From contig NW_025813703.1 in assembly GCF_021917145.1 (NCBI RefSeq), positions 62,001 to 126,000 on the forward strand: a stretch of DNA of 64,000 nucleotides, in the 5' to 3' direction. This document shows, one piece after another, positions 1-10,625 of the stretch (the first letter of the stretch is position 1; each line of letters opens with the position of its first letter). The translations under genes were made by a program, and so were the position numbers. The notes under the pieces are model-generated. The model made no database searches, was not told the origin of the DNA, and was given only the letters and a program-made list of their open reading frames with translations. Origin of the DNA: Hypomesus transpacificus. Lineage: Eukaryota; Chordata; Actinopteri; Osmeriformes; Osmeridae.

Positions 1-320
1 ACAAGAACCGAGACCAGGACCAGGACTACGACCAGAACTAGGACCAGGACTGAGACCAAGACCAAGACCAGGAGTACGACCAGGAGTACGACCAGGAGTC
101 AGGCTCTTCCTCAGAGACACAGGTCTCTCCTACAGACAATAAGACAAGGCATTCATAACTGTAACATCGTTTGAACATTGAACATTTGAACATCATCTGC
201 ATAGCTTTCGGCTGGAGTGGCTAGGCTGAATTCCTGGAACCTATCGTGGTACTGGGTTCACATCCCTACCGTGGTACTGGGTTCACATCCCTACCGTGGT
301 ACTGGGTTCACATCCCTACC
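1..320. repeat. Short tandem repeats in RECQL4 intron
   Basis: Positions 1-110 are GACCAGGA/CAGGAGTACGAC units. Positions 245-320 hold three copies of a 25-bp unit (GTGGTACTGGGTTCACATCC then CTACC). On the minus strand each unit starts with GGTAGGGATG, the sequence at the real exon 4 donor (319), so the donor has been copied twice downstream. Confidence 0.8.
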
Positions 321-1579
321 TTGATGAGGCCTCCCAGGTTGGTCTTGAGCTTCATGCCATAGTACTGGGCAGAGGCCTGGAGGGACTCGCGGTCCTGGGG
401 GGTGAGGGAGGGGGCAGACGCCGGCAGGCTGCCACGGTTCAGGAAGGACCCCCAGCTGTCTGTCTCCTGGACACACACACACAAACACACAATTACACTG
501 TTGTCAGAACTAGCAGTTGCAAAAACAAACCAGCCAACCAGACAGGAGAGCCTGCTGTGTAGCTTAGAGGCTGTCATACACAGATACAGCCACAGTACCT
601 TCTCTGCTGCAGGCTGAGGCTGGGGCTGGGGCTGGGGCTGAGGCTGGGTTTGGGGCTGGGTTTGGGGCTGGGTTTGGGGTCCATGCTCCTGGTTCTGGTT
701 CTCCTTGTTAAGCTTCAGACTCTTGTACTCTTTATAAAGCTCTAGAACAGAAACACTCGCTCAGAACCACAGAAAAAAACCCACACAGCACCTTCCACAG
801 CAAAACACCCACATGCTCCTGTGAAGCAGGAGAACGATCCTACTCCCTTCATCTCAGCCAGAGAAAACACTTAAACACTAATTATTCCAACTGGACATAG
901 GCTTAACTTGTAGTTTGGTAGATAGATTGGTTGGTTTGATTTTCTATTTATTCAGAGAACATCCCTTTTTAGCTTTGTTGATCTCGAATGAGTCTAGAAA
1001 CTGTTGCATTGCATTGTTGTTGTTGTTGCCTGTCCTTCTGTCCTTGTGATAAATTAAGAAATAGTGAATGCTAAAGGCCACAAAGGTCTTTGTGAGAACT
1101 GATCATTTTGGAACTCATATAAATTATTAGGAGAGGGGTTCCCTTTATTTGCTTGCCCCCCATAGTGCAGGGCCCTAACCTTTACCACCAACCCTGCTCC
1201 ATGACAACATAGCCTGACTCACTCCTGGTCTCCTCTGGGGCTCCATCGATGTCCTCCTGAGGCCAGACAACAGAAGAGAGGCGAGAAGGGAGAGGAGAGG
1301 GCGAGGGGAGAAGAGGAGGGAGAGAGGGAGACAGTGATGGGGAGGATAAGCGTGTAGATGGGACTGTAAAGCCTGCATAAATAAAGCATTTTATATACAG
1401 AAGGCCTAATTGAGTTATAGTAGCATTACATGCTGTCTAGACACTACATAGGCGCTTTCACCAGTCATGTTAATATGAGGTTCGTAACTCTCTACCTTAT
1501 TCGGTTTCCTCTTGTGTTCTTTCAGGAACTTCTGTTCCCAGTTCTTCAGAAGAATCTTCACGTCATTATTGCGATCCAT
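320..1579 (-). CDS. recql4: RECQL4 DNA helicase, N-terminal exons only (partial)
   Basis: This is the 5' part of the RecQ-like helicase RECQL4, whose Sld2-like N-terminus acts in replication initiation; the helicase core lies beyond the left edge. Coding exons (minus, 5' to 3') are 1496-1579, 1223-1256, 599-741 and 320-466. They join in frame with GT/AG borders. The protein starts MDRNNDVKILLKNWEQKFLK, matching the known RECQL4 start (a DVxxxLxxWE motif). APEETR and LYKEYKSLK follow, and exon 4 has a WGSFLNR block like the family's WGPxLNR. An in-frame ATG lies 18 bases upstream (1597), but the family start favours 1579. Exon 3 carries a Pro/Gln tract made of short DNA repeats. The gene is head to head with HGH1. 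Recognition is by family memory of the N-terminus, not by the helicase domain. Confidence 0.85.
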
Positions 1580-2354
1580 CTCGGCACCTCTGGTCACCTG
1601 ACCGGGCTGACAATGCGGTTGTCGGCATGTAAACGTTTAAACGTTTAAAGCCAGATTAATACTTTAATTATATTATTTTAGCCAGCGTTCAAACATGAAG
1701 CACTATCAATTGTTGACAGTTGTAGCGCGCGCTGTGGATGTGACGTAGAACAATTTCACCAATCCGGCGGAACTAAAGTTTTCACAACGAATCAGAAACC
1801 AATACAGTTTTACATGGCGGAAATGTTTGTGTAATCTGTAATCCCATTGGATCCATGGAACGTCACTCAAATACTATCACGGAAGGAGCAACAGCATGGC
1901 TACAAGCGTGTGAGAGAAGGTAAGTGTTTTTCATAATACGTGTCTGATTAACGTTAGAAAAGTTAGAATGACGCCCTGTATACGTTAATGGTATTGTTCA
2001 CTACTTAAATTCAACCGTTTTTTAATCGTACGTTAGAAACTAGGACAGTGTGAGTCCTTATGCGTTTTGCCATTCTCAGGAAATATATTAGGCATTATAT
2101 TACTGTTTACAGTTCATTCTATTACTACTATTCTAGTACTATTTCATAATACAGGCTCTGTATACATTCAATACATTGTTATTTTGAGGTGTATTCTAAA
2201 TGGTAGAGAGTTCATCTGTACGTGATGTTGTATGGATGTACTCATGGATATCTCTATCCTAGGTGTTGTAGCTCATCCTGGTTCAGTGTAGACCTGCACC
2301 AGTGTAGACTGTCCTGCGCACAGACGTGACCCAGACAGGACTAACCAGTCGGCC
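1580..2354. promoter_or_regulatory. Bidirectional RECQL4/HGH1 promoter and HGH1 5' UTR
   Basis: This is the space between the two divergent start codons. It has a CCAAT box at 1759-1763, an inverted CCAAT (ATTGG) at 1846-1850 and a CRE-like TGACGT at 1741-1746, and no TATA box. A probable non-coding HGH1 exon ends at 1919 before GTAAGT. A TCCTAG acceptor gives a second exon from 2263 that carries the HGH1 ATG. The boxes are seen; promoter function is inferred from the head-to-head arrangement. Confidence 0.6.
1896..1913 (+). other. Five-codon upstream ORF in HGH1 5' UTR
   Basis: The inferred non-coding first exon of HGH1 contains ATG GCT ACA AGC GTG TGA (encoding MATSV), which closes before the splice donor at 1920. 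If the exon model is right, ribosomes meet this short frame before the HGH1 start at 2355. Its effect on translation is not shown by sequence. Confidence 0.4.
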
Positions 2355-5220
2355 ATGTTGAGTGAGGGCAAGGCAGGAGAGCTCCTCTCATTCCTGGGCA
2401 CAGACACCCGCCCAGACGTGAAAAGCCACGCTACCGGCTACCTGCTGGGCCTCTCAGGATCCAGGGATGGCTGCCGCAGCCTCCGCTCCCAGCCCCAGCT
2501 CCTCCGCGCCCTCCGCGTCCTGACCTCCGACCCCTCCATCGCCATAGCGAAGGACTGCTTCCACGCCCTGGTCAACCTCTCTGCCGACGAGACGCTGCAC
2601 CAGGTGCTGCTGTCGGACCAGGACTTCCTGCCGCCGCTGCTGCGTAACCTGTTCGACCCCTCCTTCCTGTTCTCGGACCGCGTGAGCACCATCCTCACCA
2701 ACCTGTCCCGGCACCGGCCCAGCTGCGGGCCGGTGCTGCAGGCCGTGCAGCGGCAGGAGGGGGGTCTGGCTGGGCTGGTGGAGCTCTTCTGCTCCGAGGG
2801 CCCCCAGCAGGCGGCCCCTCTGCACTACCTGGGGCCACTGCTGTCCAACCTCTCCCAGCTGCCCGAGACCAGGACCTTCCTACTGGACCAGGACAGGTGC
2901 CCAGGCGCAGCACACGCGCCTCACATACACGCTTGTGTTCGTTACACAAGCATACACGCGTTTACACGCGCATGACGTACGTCCGCGTATCGAGCTGTGA
3001 TGATCTCTCCCTGCAGGTGTGTGATCCAGAGGCTCCTCCCCTACACGCAGCACGACTCCGCCATCAGACGAGGGGGCGTGATTGGTACACTGAGGAACTG
3101 CTGCTTTGACCACGGTGAGTCGACAACCTACTCGCTCGCTCGTTCGCTCACTCACTCAGTAACTCACTCACTCGCCCACTCACTCACCTGTTCTGCCCTC
3201 CCCCTGTAGCCCACCATGAGTGGTTGCTAGGCGACGCGGTGGACATCCTGCCCTTCCTGCTGCTCCCGCTGGCGGGGGGGGAGGAGCTTAGCGAGGAGGA
3301 GAACGATGCGCTGCCCGCCGACCTGCAGTACCTGCCGGAGGACAAGCAGAGGGAGGACGACCCCGACCTGAGGACCATGCTGCTGGAGACGCTGCTGCTG
3401 GTGGGGCTGCACGCGTCACATGACCACGCAGTACCATATATGGAGCTGCACGCATCAAATGACCACGCAGCACCATATATGGAGCTGCACGCATCACATG
3501 ACCACGCAGCACCAGATATGGAGCTGCACGCATCACATGACCACGCAGCACCATATATGGAGCTGCACGCATCACATGACCACGCAGCACCATATATGGA
3601 GCTGCACGCATCACATGACCATGCAGCACCATATCACATTACCATATATGGAGCACAACATGACTATATACCATATATCGACATATAAATTGATATTTTC
3701 TCTTACTGTGATTTGTGTAACACGGAGACTAACTCCTCCCGGCTTAACCCAAACAGCTCACAGCCACCAAACATGGCCGGCAGGTGATGAAGGATGTTTA
3801 TCCCATCATGAGAGAGTTCCACAAGTGGGAGAAGGAGCCTCAGGTGGTGTCAGCCTGTGAAAAGCTGGTCCAGGTAACACACACTCACACACGCGCCTTC
3901 ACACACACGCGCCTTCACACACACGCGCCTTCACACACACGCGCCTTCACACACACGCGCCTTCACACACACGCGCCTTCACACACACGCGCCTTCACAC
4001 ACACGCGCCTTCACACACACGCGCCTTCACACACACGCGCCTTCACACACACGCGCCTTCACACACACGCGCCTTCACACACACGCGCCTTCAAACACAC
4101 GCGCCTTCACACACACGCGCCTTCACACACACGCGCCTTCACACACACGCGCCTTCACACACACGCGCCTTCACACACACGCGCCTTCACACACACGCGC
4201 CTTCACACACACGCGCCTTCACACACACGCGCCTTCACACACCTGGCCTTCACACACACGCGCCTTCACACACACGCGCCTTCACACACACGCGCCTTCA
4301 CACACACGCGCCTTCACACACACGCGCCTTCACACACACGCGCCTTCACACACACGCGCCTTCACACACACGCGCCTTCACACACACGCGCCTTCACACA
4401 CACGCGCCTTCACACACACGCGCCTTCACACACACGCACCTTCACACACACGCACCTTCACACACACGCACCTTCACACACACGCACCTTCACACACAGA
4501 CATACATACATTTCTGTTTTATTGACAAACCGTTAAAGTTAAGAAAATAATCGAAAGTGGAAGGCACCTGATGTGAGAAAAACTCGGGAAGAGCGGAATC
4601 TGATATGTGATGTGTCATGTGGTGACTTGGGTTATGTGCTCTATACCGATGTCATAATCATCAGTCTGTCTGGCTAGATCATTTCCAGCACAGTGCACTA
4701 GGGTGCCGCGCTCCCTGGTGGCGGAAATTGATTTTGGATTTGTCTTTTTTAAATAAATATTTTAAAAAAAATCAATAATGATGTATTTGAAGTATGTGTT
4801 TGAATTGAAGAATTGTGTGTAACATAGGCAAAATCATTTTGTTTGTTTGATTTTGGTGTGCCACCCCAAGATTTGCTGTGGACCCATCTGGCCACCCCTA
4901 TCAACATTTCGCTACTGCTAACTGTTTCCTCTTCCACTTCCTGCATTTTCTGTCCTCAGGTGCTGATTGGGGACGAGCCAGATGAAGGGATGGAGAACCT
5001 GATGGAGGTGGAGATCCCAGCAGAGGTGGAGGAGAAGCTGAAGGACGCAGATATTAAAGAGGAAGAGCAGATGAAGAGAGAGGAGGAAGAACTGCAGAAA
5101 AAGCAAGCGGAGGAAGAGGAGCGAGAGGAGGAGGAGAGATTGAGAGGAGGAGGAGGTGAAATAGAGAACAGGAGGAGAGAGGGAGGACTGGAGGAGAGAG
5201 AACAAGAGGAGGAGAGGTAA
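2355..5220 (+). CDS. hgh1: HGH1 (FAM203), eEF2-folding chaperone cofactor
   Basis: HGH1 is an armadillo-like cytosolic protein that helps deliver eEF2 to the TRiC/CCT chaperonin. Coding exons are 2355-2896, 3017-3114, 3210-3400, 3757-3873 and 4960-5220, giving 1,209 nt and 402 aa (human about 390). Family blocks are clear: RGGVIGTLRNCCFDH, HHEWLLGDAVDILPFLLLPL, LPEDKQRE, TATKHGRQVMKD and ACEKLVQVLIGDEPDEGMEN. The start has a good context (GGCCATG), and no ATG precedes it in the exon. Introns 3 and 4 hold tandem repeats. The C-terminus departs from the mammalian one: after the conserved core it becomes a Glu/Arg-rich, probably coiled or disordered tail encoded by GAG-rich DNA. The gene is divergent from RECQL4 and convergent with the TSSK5-like gene. 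Confidence 0.95.
3410..3645 (+). repeat. Minisatellite in HGH1 intron 3
   Basis: About six copies of a unit near 39 bp (core GCTGCACGCATCACATGACC followed by ACGCAGCACCATATATGGA) fill most of the 356-bp third intron. It begins 10 bases after the donor, so exon 3 sequence may have seeded it. Confidence 0.85.
3876..4500 (+). repeat. 16-bp minisatellite in HGH1 intron 4
   Basis: Nearly 40 copies of a 16-bp unit (GCCTTCACACACACGC) run from just after the donor at 3873. The 3' end drifts to CACC. Alternating purine-pyrimidine runs (ACACACACGCGC) are the type known to adopt Z-DNA. Confidence 0.95.
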
Positions 5221-5370
5221 AGAGGAGAGGGAGGACTGGAGGAGATTCGGATGGACGGAAGACACAACCCTACTTCTGTTTAACAGAACGCATAACCACC
5301 AAGTCAATGACCTCCGTGGGACCTCTTTAACACATCAGACACAGTTGTAGTTCCAGACCAGAAATCCACA

Positions 5371-5385
5371 TTTATTAAAAATAAA
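5371..5385. other. Back-to-back poly(A) signals of HGH1 and TSSK5-like gene
   Basis: AATAAA on the plus strand (5380-5385) serves HGH1, whose stop is 160 bases upstream. TTTATT at 5371-5376 is AATAAA on the minus strand and lies about 100 bases past the kinase stop at 5472. Since cleavage normally occurs 10-30 bases past the signal, the two 3' UTRs should overlap by a few tens of bases. Confidence 0.65.
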
Positions 5386-5471
5386 CGTTTCATTTAGTTT
5401 TCACAGTGTGTTAGTGTGTCCACGGCTGGCTCTTTAGCCAGGAAGGTGTGTGCGTGTAGGTGTGTGTGTGT

Positions 5472-8345
5472 TCAGCCAGTGGAGGGCGTTCTGAGACAGT
5501 TCTTGGCATAGCCGTCGTCCATCTTGCCGGCCTGGCCTCTCGACCTCACCTCCTTGGCGGAGCCCGGCTTCCGGAAGTTGGGCAGGTTGTGGAAGGGGCG
5601 GGGCTGGGAGGGGGGGCGAGGTTGGCGGGACACGAACAGGCGCGTGGGGGACACGGAGGGGGGCTGAGGGGGGCGCAGCAGCAGACGACAGGCGGTCACG
5701 CGGGGGGGCTTGCGGTGGGAGGGCTCCGCCCGTCCACCGTCAGGGGGCGGGGGGGCGAGGGGCGGGCCGCTTCGTAGGCTGGGGTGGCGGCGGGTGGGTG
5801 ACGGCGGGGGAACGTGTCCTAAGTGGCATGAATGACCTTTCACTCCACCCCGCGACAGCACCATACCTGGAGGGGCAGAACACAGGAAGTACACCTCATA
5901 CACAGGAACAGGAAACCACAGGGCTACCAACAGACAGGTAACGCTAGCAGAAAGACGAGTAACGCTAGCACAGACAGGTAGCGTTAGCAGACAGATGGGT
6001 AACGCCAGCAGACAGGTATGCACGTTCACCTGGGAGCACCTGGTCATCTTTGTGCTGCCTGGCCGAGGCCCCGGACCTATCGGGGCACTCGTGGCTCCGG
6101 CTGGTGATGTCACTCTTGGTGGGGCGGAGCTTGTGCAGCAGGTTGGTGGGGGGGAGGAGCCAGGGGTGTGTGTTCACCTGGCTGAGAGGCAGCCGGCAGG
6201 AGGGCTGCCACTGCAGCAGCTTCCTGATCAGGTCCTGTACACCTAAACACACACACACATACCTATACACACACAGGGTTGCACGGTATACTAGTACTAG
6301 AAAGGTGTCGTAAAAAGACGAAGACTTTAGAAGGCACACACACACACGCCCAGACCGACCCACACACATGTTTTAAAATCAGATACACACACATAGGCCC
6401 AGACCAGACACACACACACATAGGCCCAGACCAGACACACACACGCCCAGACCAGACACACCCACAGTGTGTGTTACCTGAGGAGACGGGGGTCTGGAAG
6501 GTGAGGTTCTGCTGCTGCAGTTTCTTGGGGTGTTTCTCCTGGTACGGAAGCTTCCCAGTTACCATGGCAAACAGGATCACCCCCCTGGACACACAGCAGG
6601 TAGCTAGAGGCAGGCTGGTTGGGTGTGTGTGTGTGTCTGGTGAATGTGTGTGTGTGTGTACTCACAGACTCCAGAGGTCAGCCTGTTCTCCGTTGTACTT
6701 GCGTGAGAGCAGGATCTCTGGAGCCGTATAAGCCACAGAGCCACAGAACGTGTTCATCAGGGCTCTCCTGTCACTCGAGTGGTTGGCAAAGCCAAAGTCT
6801 GGCGGCAAGACACACACACATATACACACCGCATAAACACTCACATGCACACACACGTACCAGACACAACACCACGCCACAAACCCATCATCTAACCAGT
6901 GCCTCTTCACTACCTTGTACGAGCTAGGAGATGAAGCGAGAGGGGCTTGCGTACCTGTCAGTTTGACGAAGCCCTGCTCGTCCAAAAGAATGTTCTCACA
7001 CTTCAAGTCTCTGAAGAGGAAGAGGAAATTATGGAATTGGACCTGCACCTGGAACTTGTGGACTATAAAGTAGTTGTTGCCGTGATTGCTAGTGCTTAGT
7101 TACCAGCAACTGATTAGTTGGGTGGTTAGTAGGTTGAATTAATATCGTTACTTAAGTACTATGTGGATCACAACCATGTGGTTGGTTCTATGTGGTTTGC
7201 AGAACAGTTAGTTCTGACTTCAAAATCTGATTTGGTTGTGATTATCTGTAATCGAACTGTGAAATGTTTCCCGGGGGGACAATATCCAATACCAACAAAA
7301 CCTTTTCAAAGTTCAATTAGAGATATGGATGCGCCTCCCAACGGATGGTCAATAAATGCGTTAATTAACGTGATACAATTCACTGCATCTGTATGGAAAA
7401 TAAAGTATTCACTTTATATTGTCTTGCTGCTAGTCAGCTAGCATTTCATTTATAGTCTGAAAGAAACCCTTTGAAACAATACCTGTGTACTATGTGGCTG
7501 TTGTGGCAGTGCATGACAGCGTTGACGATCTGTTTGAAGACCCTGCGCGCCTCATCCTCGCTGAGGCCAGGGCTGCCCTTGCTGCGGGACACGGCGTTGA
7601 TGTGTTCCAACAGATCTCCCCGCAGCGCCAGCTCCAGAACCAGGTAGAACCGCAGCGGGGAGCGGAACACGTCATACAGCTGGATCTGAGACCCGGAAAA
7701 CAGCCATGATCAACCAGCATCCTGTGCGCGCGCACCTGTGTGTGTGTGTGTGCGTCTGCTCTCACCACTCCAGGGTGTCTGTAAGTGGCATTCAGGGCGT
7801 AGATTTCTCTATGGAGGAACTTTTGGGAATATTCTGGAGGAGTGTCATTTATGGAGATGATCTTGATGGCCACCTGACAGACACAGGCAGACAGGAACAC
7901 AGACCAAGAAACAGACAGACAGACAGACCAAGATCCAGACAGTCAACAGGCAAGCAAGCCGACCGGCAGATGATACGGATAGAGAGACAGACATGTAGAC
8001 AGACAGGCAAACAGACTGATAGCGCAAACAGCATAGTGACTGTCCCACACTCTCTGGTACTCTACTCGATGGCGCTCTACTCAGATACTCTACTGGACTC
8101 AACTCAACTCTGTTCTACTCTACTGTGGTCTGTGGGTAGTGTACCATGTTGTGGTTCTTGCTGCGCAGGTCGTTGGCCAGCCTGTAGTTCTGGCAGATCT
8201 TGTTGGGAGTGGCGTATCCCAGGTAGACCTTGGAGAAGGCTCCAGCGCCAATCCTCTTAGCCGACAGCAGGTAGCCATTCTCCCTGCACTCCATTGCACG
8301 CTCATCAATAGACTTCCCACAAACCCTTGCTCTCCGTCCGCTCAT
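5472..8345 (-). CDS. tssk5: TSSK5-like testis-specific serine/threonine kinase
   Basis: This is a protein kinase of the CAMK-related TSSK group, which acts in spermatids and sperm. Exons (minus, 5' to 3') are 8145-8345, 7766-7873, 7483-7685, 6955-7010, 6666-6798, 6478-6584, 6030-6242 and 5472-5866, totalling 1,416 nt and 471 aa. Kinase motifs are complete: Gly-rich loop GAGAFSKVYLG, VAIK (Lys71), HRDLKCEN (Asp172), DFG (Asp190), activation loop with TFCGS (Thr206), APE (Glu217) and DLWSLGVILFAMVTG. The lobe ends with RLPLSQVNTHPWL. The last exon adds a 131-residue Pro/Arg/Ser-rich tail. As I recall, the human 8q24.3 counterpart is a pseudogene; here all motifs and frames are intact. Family assignment is firm; the number 5 rests on synteny and on similarity from memory. 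Confidence 0.88.
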
Positions 8346-8484
8346 TCTGACTCCTGCCCTTCTCTAGTACGCCGCTGACATCACAGCCTGGCTGGACCAA
8401 TCAGGGCTGGGAGGCTAGCGGCTCCTCATGGCGAGGTGACCTGCTTGTCTGACATTAGTTCTGGGCTTTACTGTGAGGTCAGCA

Positions 8485-8640
8485 TGGGTCTGGCAGTAGT
8501 GTAGGTTAGGCTGTATGACTGTAGGTCAGGCAGTACTGTAGGTGTGGCAGCAGTACTGTAGGTCAGGCAGTACTGTAGGTCAGGCCGTACTGTAGGTGTG
8601 GCAGCAGTACTGTAGGTCAGGCAGTACTGTAGGTCTCTGT
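8485..8640 (+). repeat. Short tandem repeat upstream of TSSK5-like gene
   Basis: About eight imperfect copies of GTAGGTCAGGCAGTACT and a variant with GTGTGGCAGCAGTACT lie 140 bases upstream of the kinase start. Confidence 0.8.
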
Positions 8641-9709
8641 TAACTGTTTTCTGCTGGAGTCTGCTGACTGCAGGACTTGGAACCATTACCATGGCAACAT
8701 CATTGATCAACACAAAACAATCCCTCTTCCTTTGTGATGTCATGGATTTTTCATTAAGAGTTTTGAAGTTCCTTGAGATGAATGCTTTCTTACCTGTCAA
8801 TTGCACTACTTTTATATTATTTTATACCATTGTATATGTATTAAACCAGATAAATACTGCCCATTGTCTACAATACTATATGTTAAATGGTTTAACTTAA
8901 TTGTAAGTTTATTCTATATCTCATATTTTCTAGTTTGTATTCTGGCTAACCCTTTTGCACTTGGCCTGAAAATGAAGTATTTTATTGCAAATATCTGTTT
9001 TGTGCGTCAGTCGTGTTTCCGTGTCCCCCTGGTGGAGGAACTTGGTCAGTAACTGAGCACCAGCAGTGGAGACACACGAAGACATGTTCTGTCTGCTGGT
9101 CACTCACTCACCTCCTGGTTCTGACCCTGACCCTGTGCTGGTACTGGTCTCTCCAGCAGGGGATCTCTTCCCACTCCCCTTCGCCTACCTTGAGATTCCA
9201 AGCGCTGTTGGGAGCTTGTCTTTGATTGGCCTGTAGACGGTTACCTGGAGAGAGCTGGTGTCTCATTGGGCAGGATCAAGTCACCAGTGGGTGATCACAG
9301 GTGATCGTGAGGGTGTAGGTGTGTGTAACTTCTTGTCCTACTTGACTGAGAGCCAACAAGTACACTTTGCATCATGACTGACCTACAGGCACCCACCTGT
9401 GAGTCATACACACACACACACACACACAGACACACAGGGGGGTCTGGGGAGTGCTTCATGTAAACAAACAGAGCAGGTGGTCGTTAAACTGTTTCCTGTT
9501 TCCTACGAACTGCTTCCTGTCCTCTGAGCCCCTAAACCCACAACATTAGGAACCATAATTCAGGCAGCAGATTCACACACACACGTACACGCACACAAGC
9601 ACACACACTCTGAATTGCCCAGGAATGAAAGATGCTCAGTGTCCTGAAAAGGAATGTTGATCTCTGACAAGGTGATTCACTCAAAGGCTCCGACAAATCC
9701 TTACCCCGT

Positions 9710-10625
9710 CCCCCTCCTCTCTCCTACCTCTCTCCTCTCCCCCATCTCTCCTCTCCCCCACCTTTCTCCCCCTCCTCTCTCCTCTCCCCCACCTCTCTCC
9801 CCATTCTCTCTTCTCTCCCTCCTCTCTCTCCTCTCCCCCACCTCGTTCCTCTCTCCCCCACCCCTTTCCTCTCCTCCTCCTCTCTCCTCTCCCCCTCTTG
9901 TCTCCTCTCCCCTACCTCTCTCCCCAACCTCTCCTCTCCCCCACGTCTCTCCTCTCCCCCTCCTCTCCTCCACCTCTCTCCTGTCCCCCTCTTCTCTCCT
10001 CTCCTCCCACTCCTCTCTCCCCCCCTTCTCTTCCCACCTCTCTCCTCTCCCTTTCCTCTCTCCCCCTCCTTTCTCCCCTCCCCACCTCTCTCCTCTCCCC
10101 CTCTTCCCTTCTCTCCCCACCTCTCTCCCCTCCTCTCTTCTCTTCCCACCTCTCTCCTCTCCCCCTCCTTTCTCCCCTCCCCTCCCCTCCCCTCCCCTCC
10201 CCCCCCTTCTCTTCCCATCTCTCTCCTCTCCCCCTCCTTTCTCCCCTCCCCACCTCTCTCCTCTCCCCCCCTTCTCTCCCCACCTCTCTCCCCCTCCTCT
10301 CCTCTCCCCCACCCCTCTCCCCCTCCTCTCCTCCACCTCTCTCCTGTCCCCCTCTTCTCTCCTCTCCTCCCCCTCCTCTCTCCCCCCCTTCTCTTCCCAC
10401 CTCTCTCCTCTCCCCCTCCTTTCTCCCCTCCCCACCTCTCTCCTCTCCCCCTCCTTTCTCCCCTCCCCACCTCTCTCCTCTCCCCCTCCTTTCTCCCCTC
10501 CCCACCTCTCTCCTCTCCCCCTCCTTTCTCCCCTCCCCACCTCTCTCCTCTCCCCCTCTTCCCTCCTCTCCCCCCCTTCTCCCCCTCCTCTCTTCTCTCC
10601 CCACCTCTCTCCTCTCCCCCGTCCT
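9710..10625 (+). repeat. 0.9-kb polypyrimidine block (CTCTCCCC repeats)
   Basis: Nearly uninterrupted C/T sequence is built from shuffled units such as CCACCTCTCTCCTCTCCCCC and TCCTTTCTCCCCTCC. Several 35-38 bp higher-order copies sit near 10400-10550. Mirror-repeat polypyrimidine DNA of this type is known to form triplex (H-DNA). All six frames are wholly or mostly open, which produces false long ORFs. Confidence 0.95.

Noticed and set aside
3784-4536. 250-codon plus ORF rich in His/Thr/Arg
   Set aside because: It joins the end of HGH1 exon 4 to the 16-bp intron repeat; a consensus donor at 3874 and family homology end the exon.
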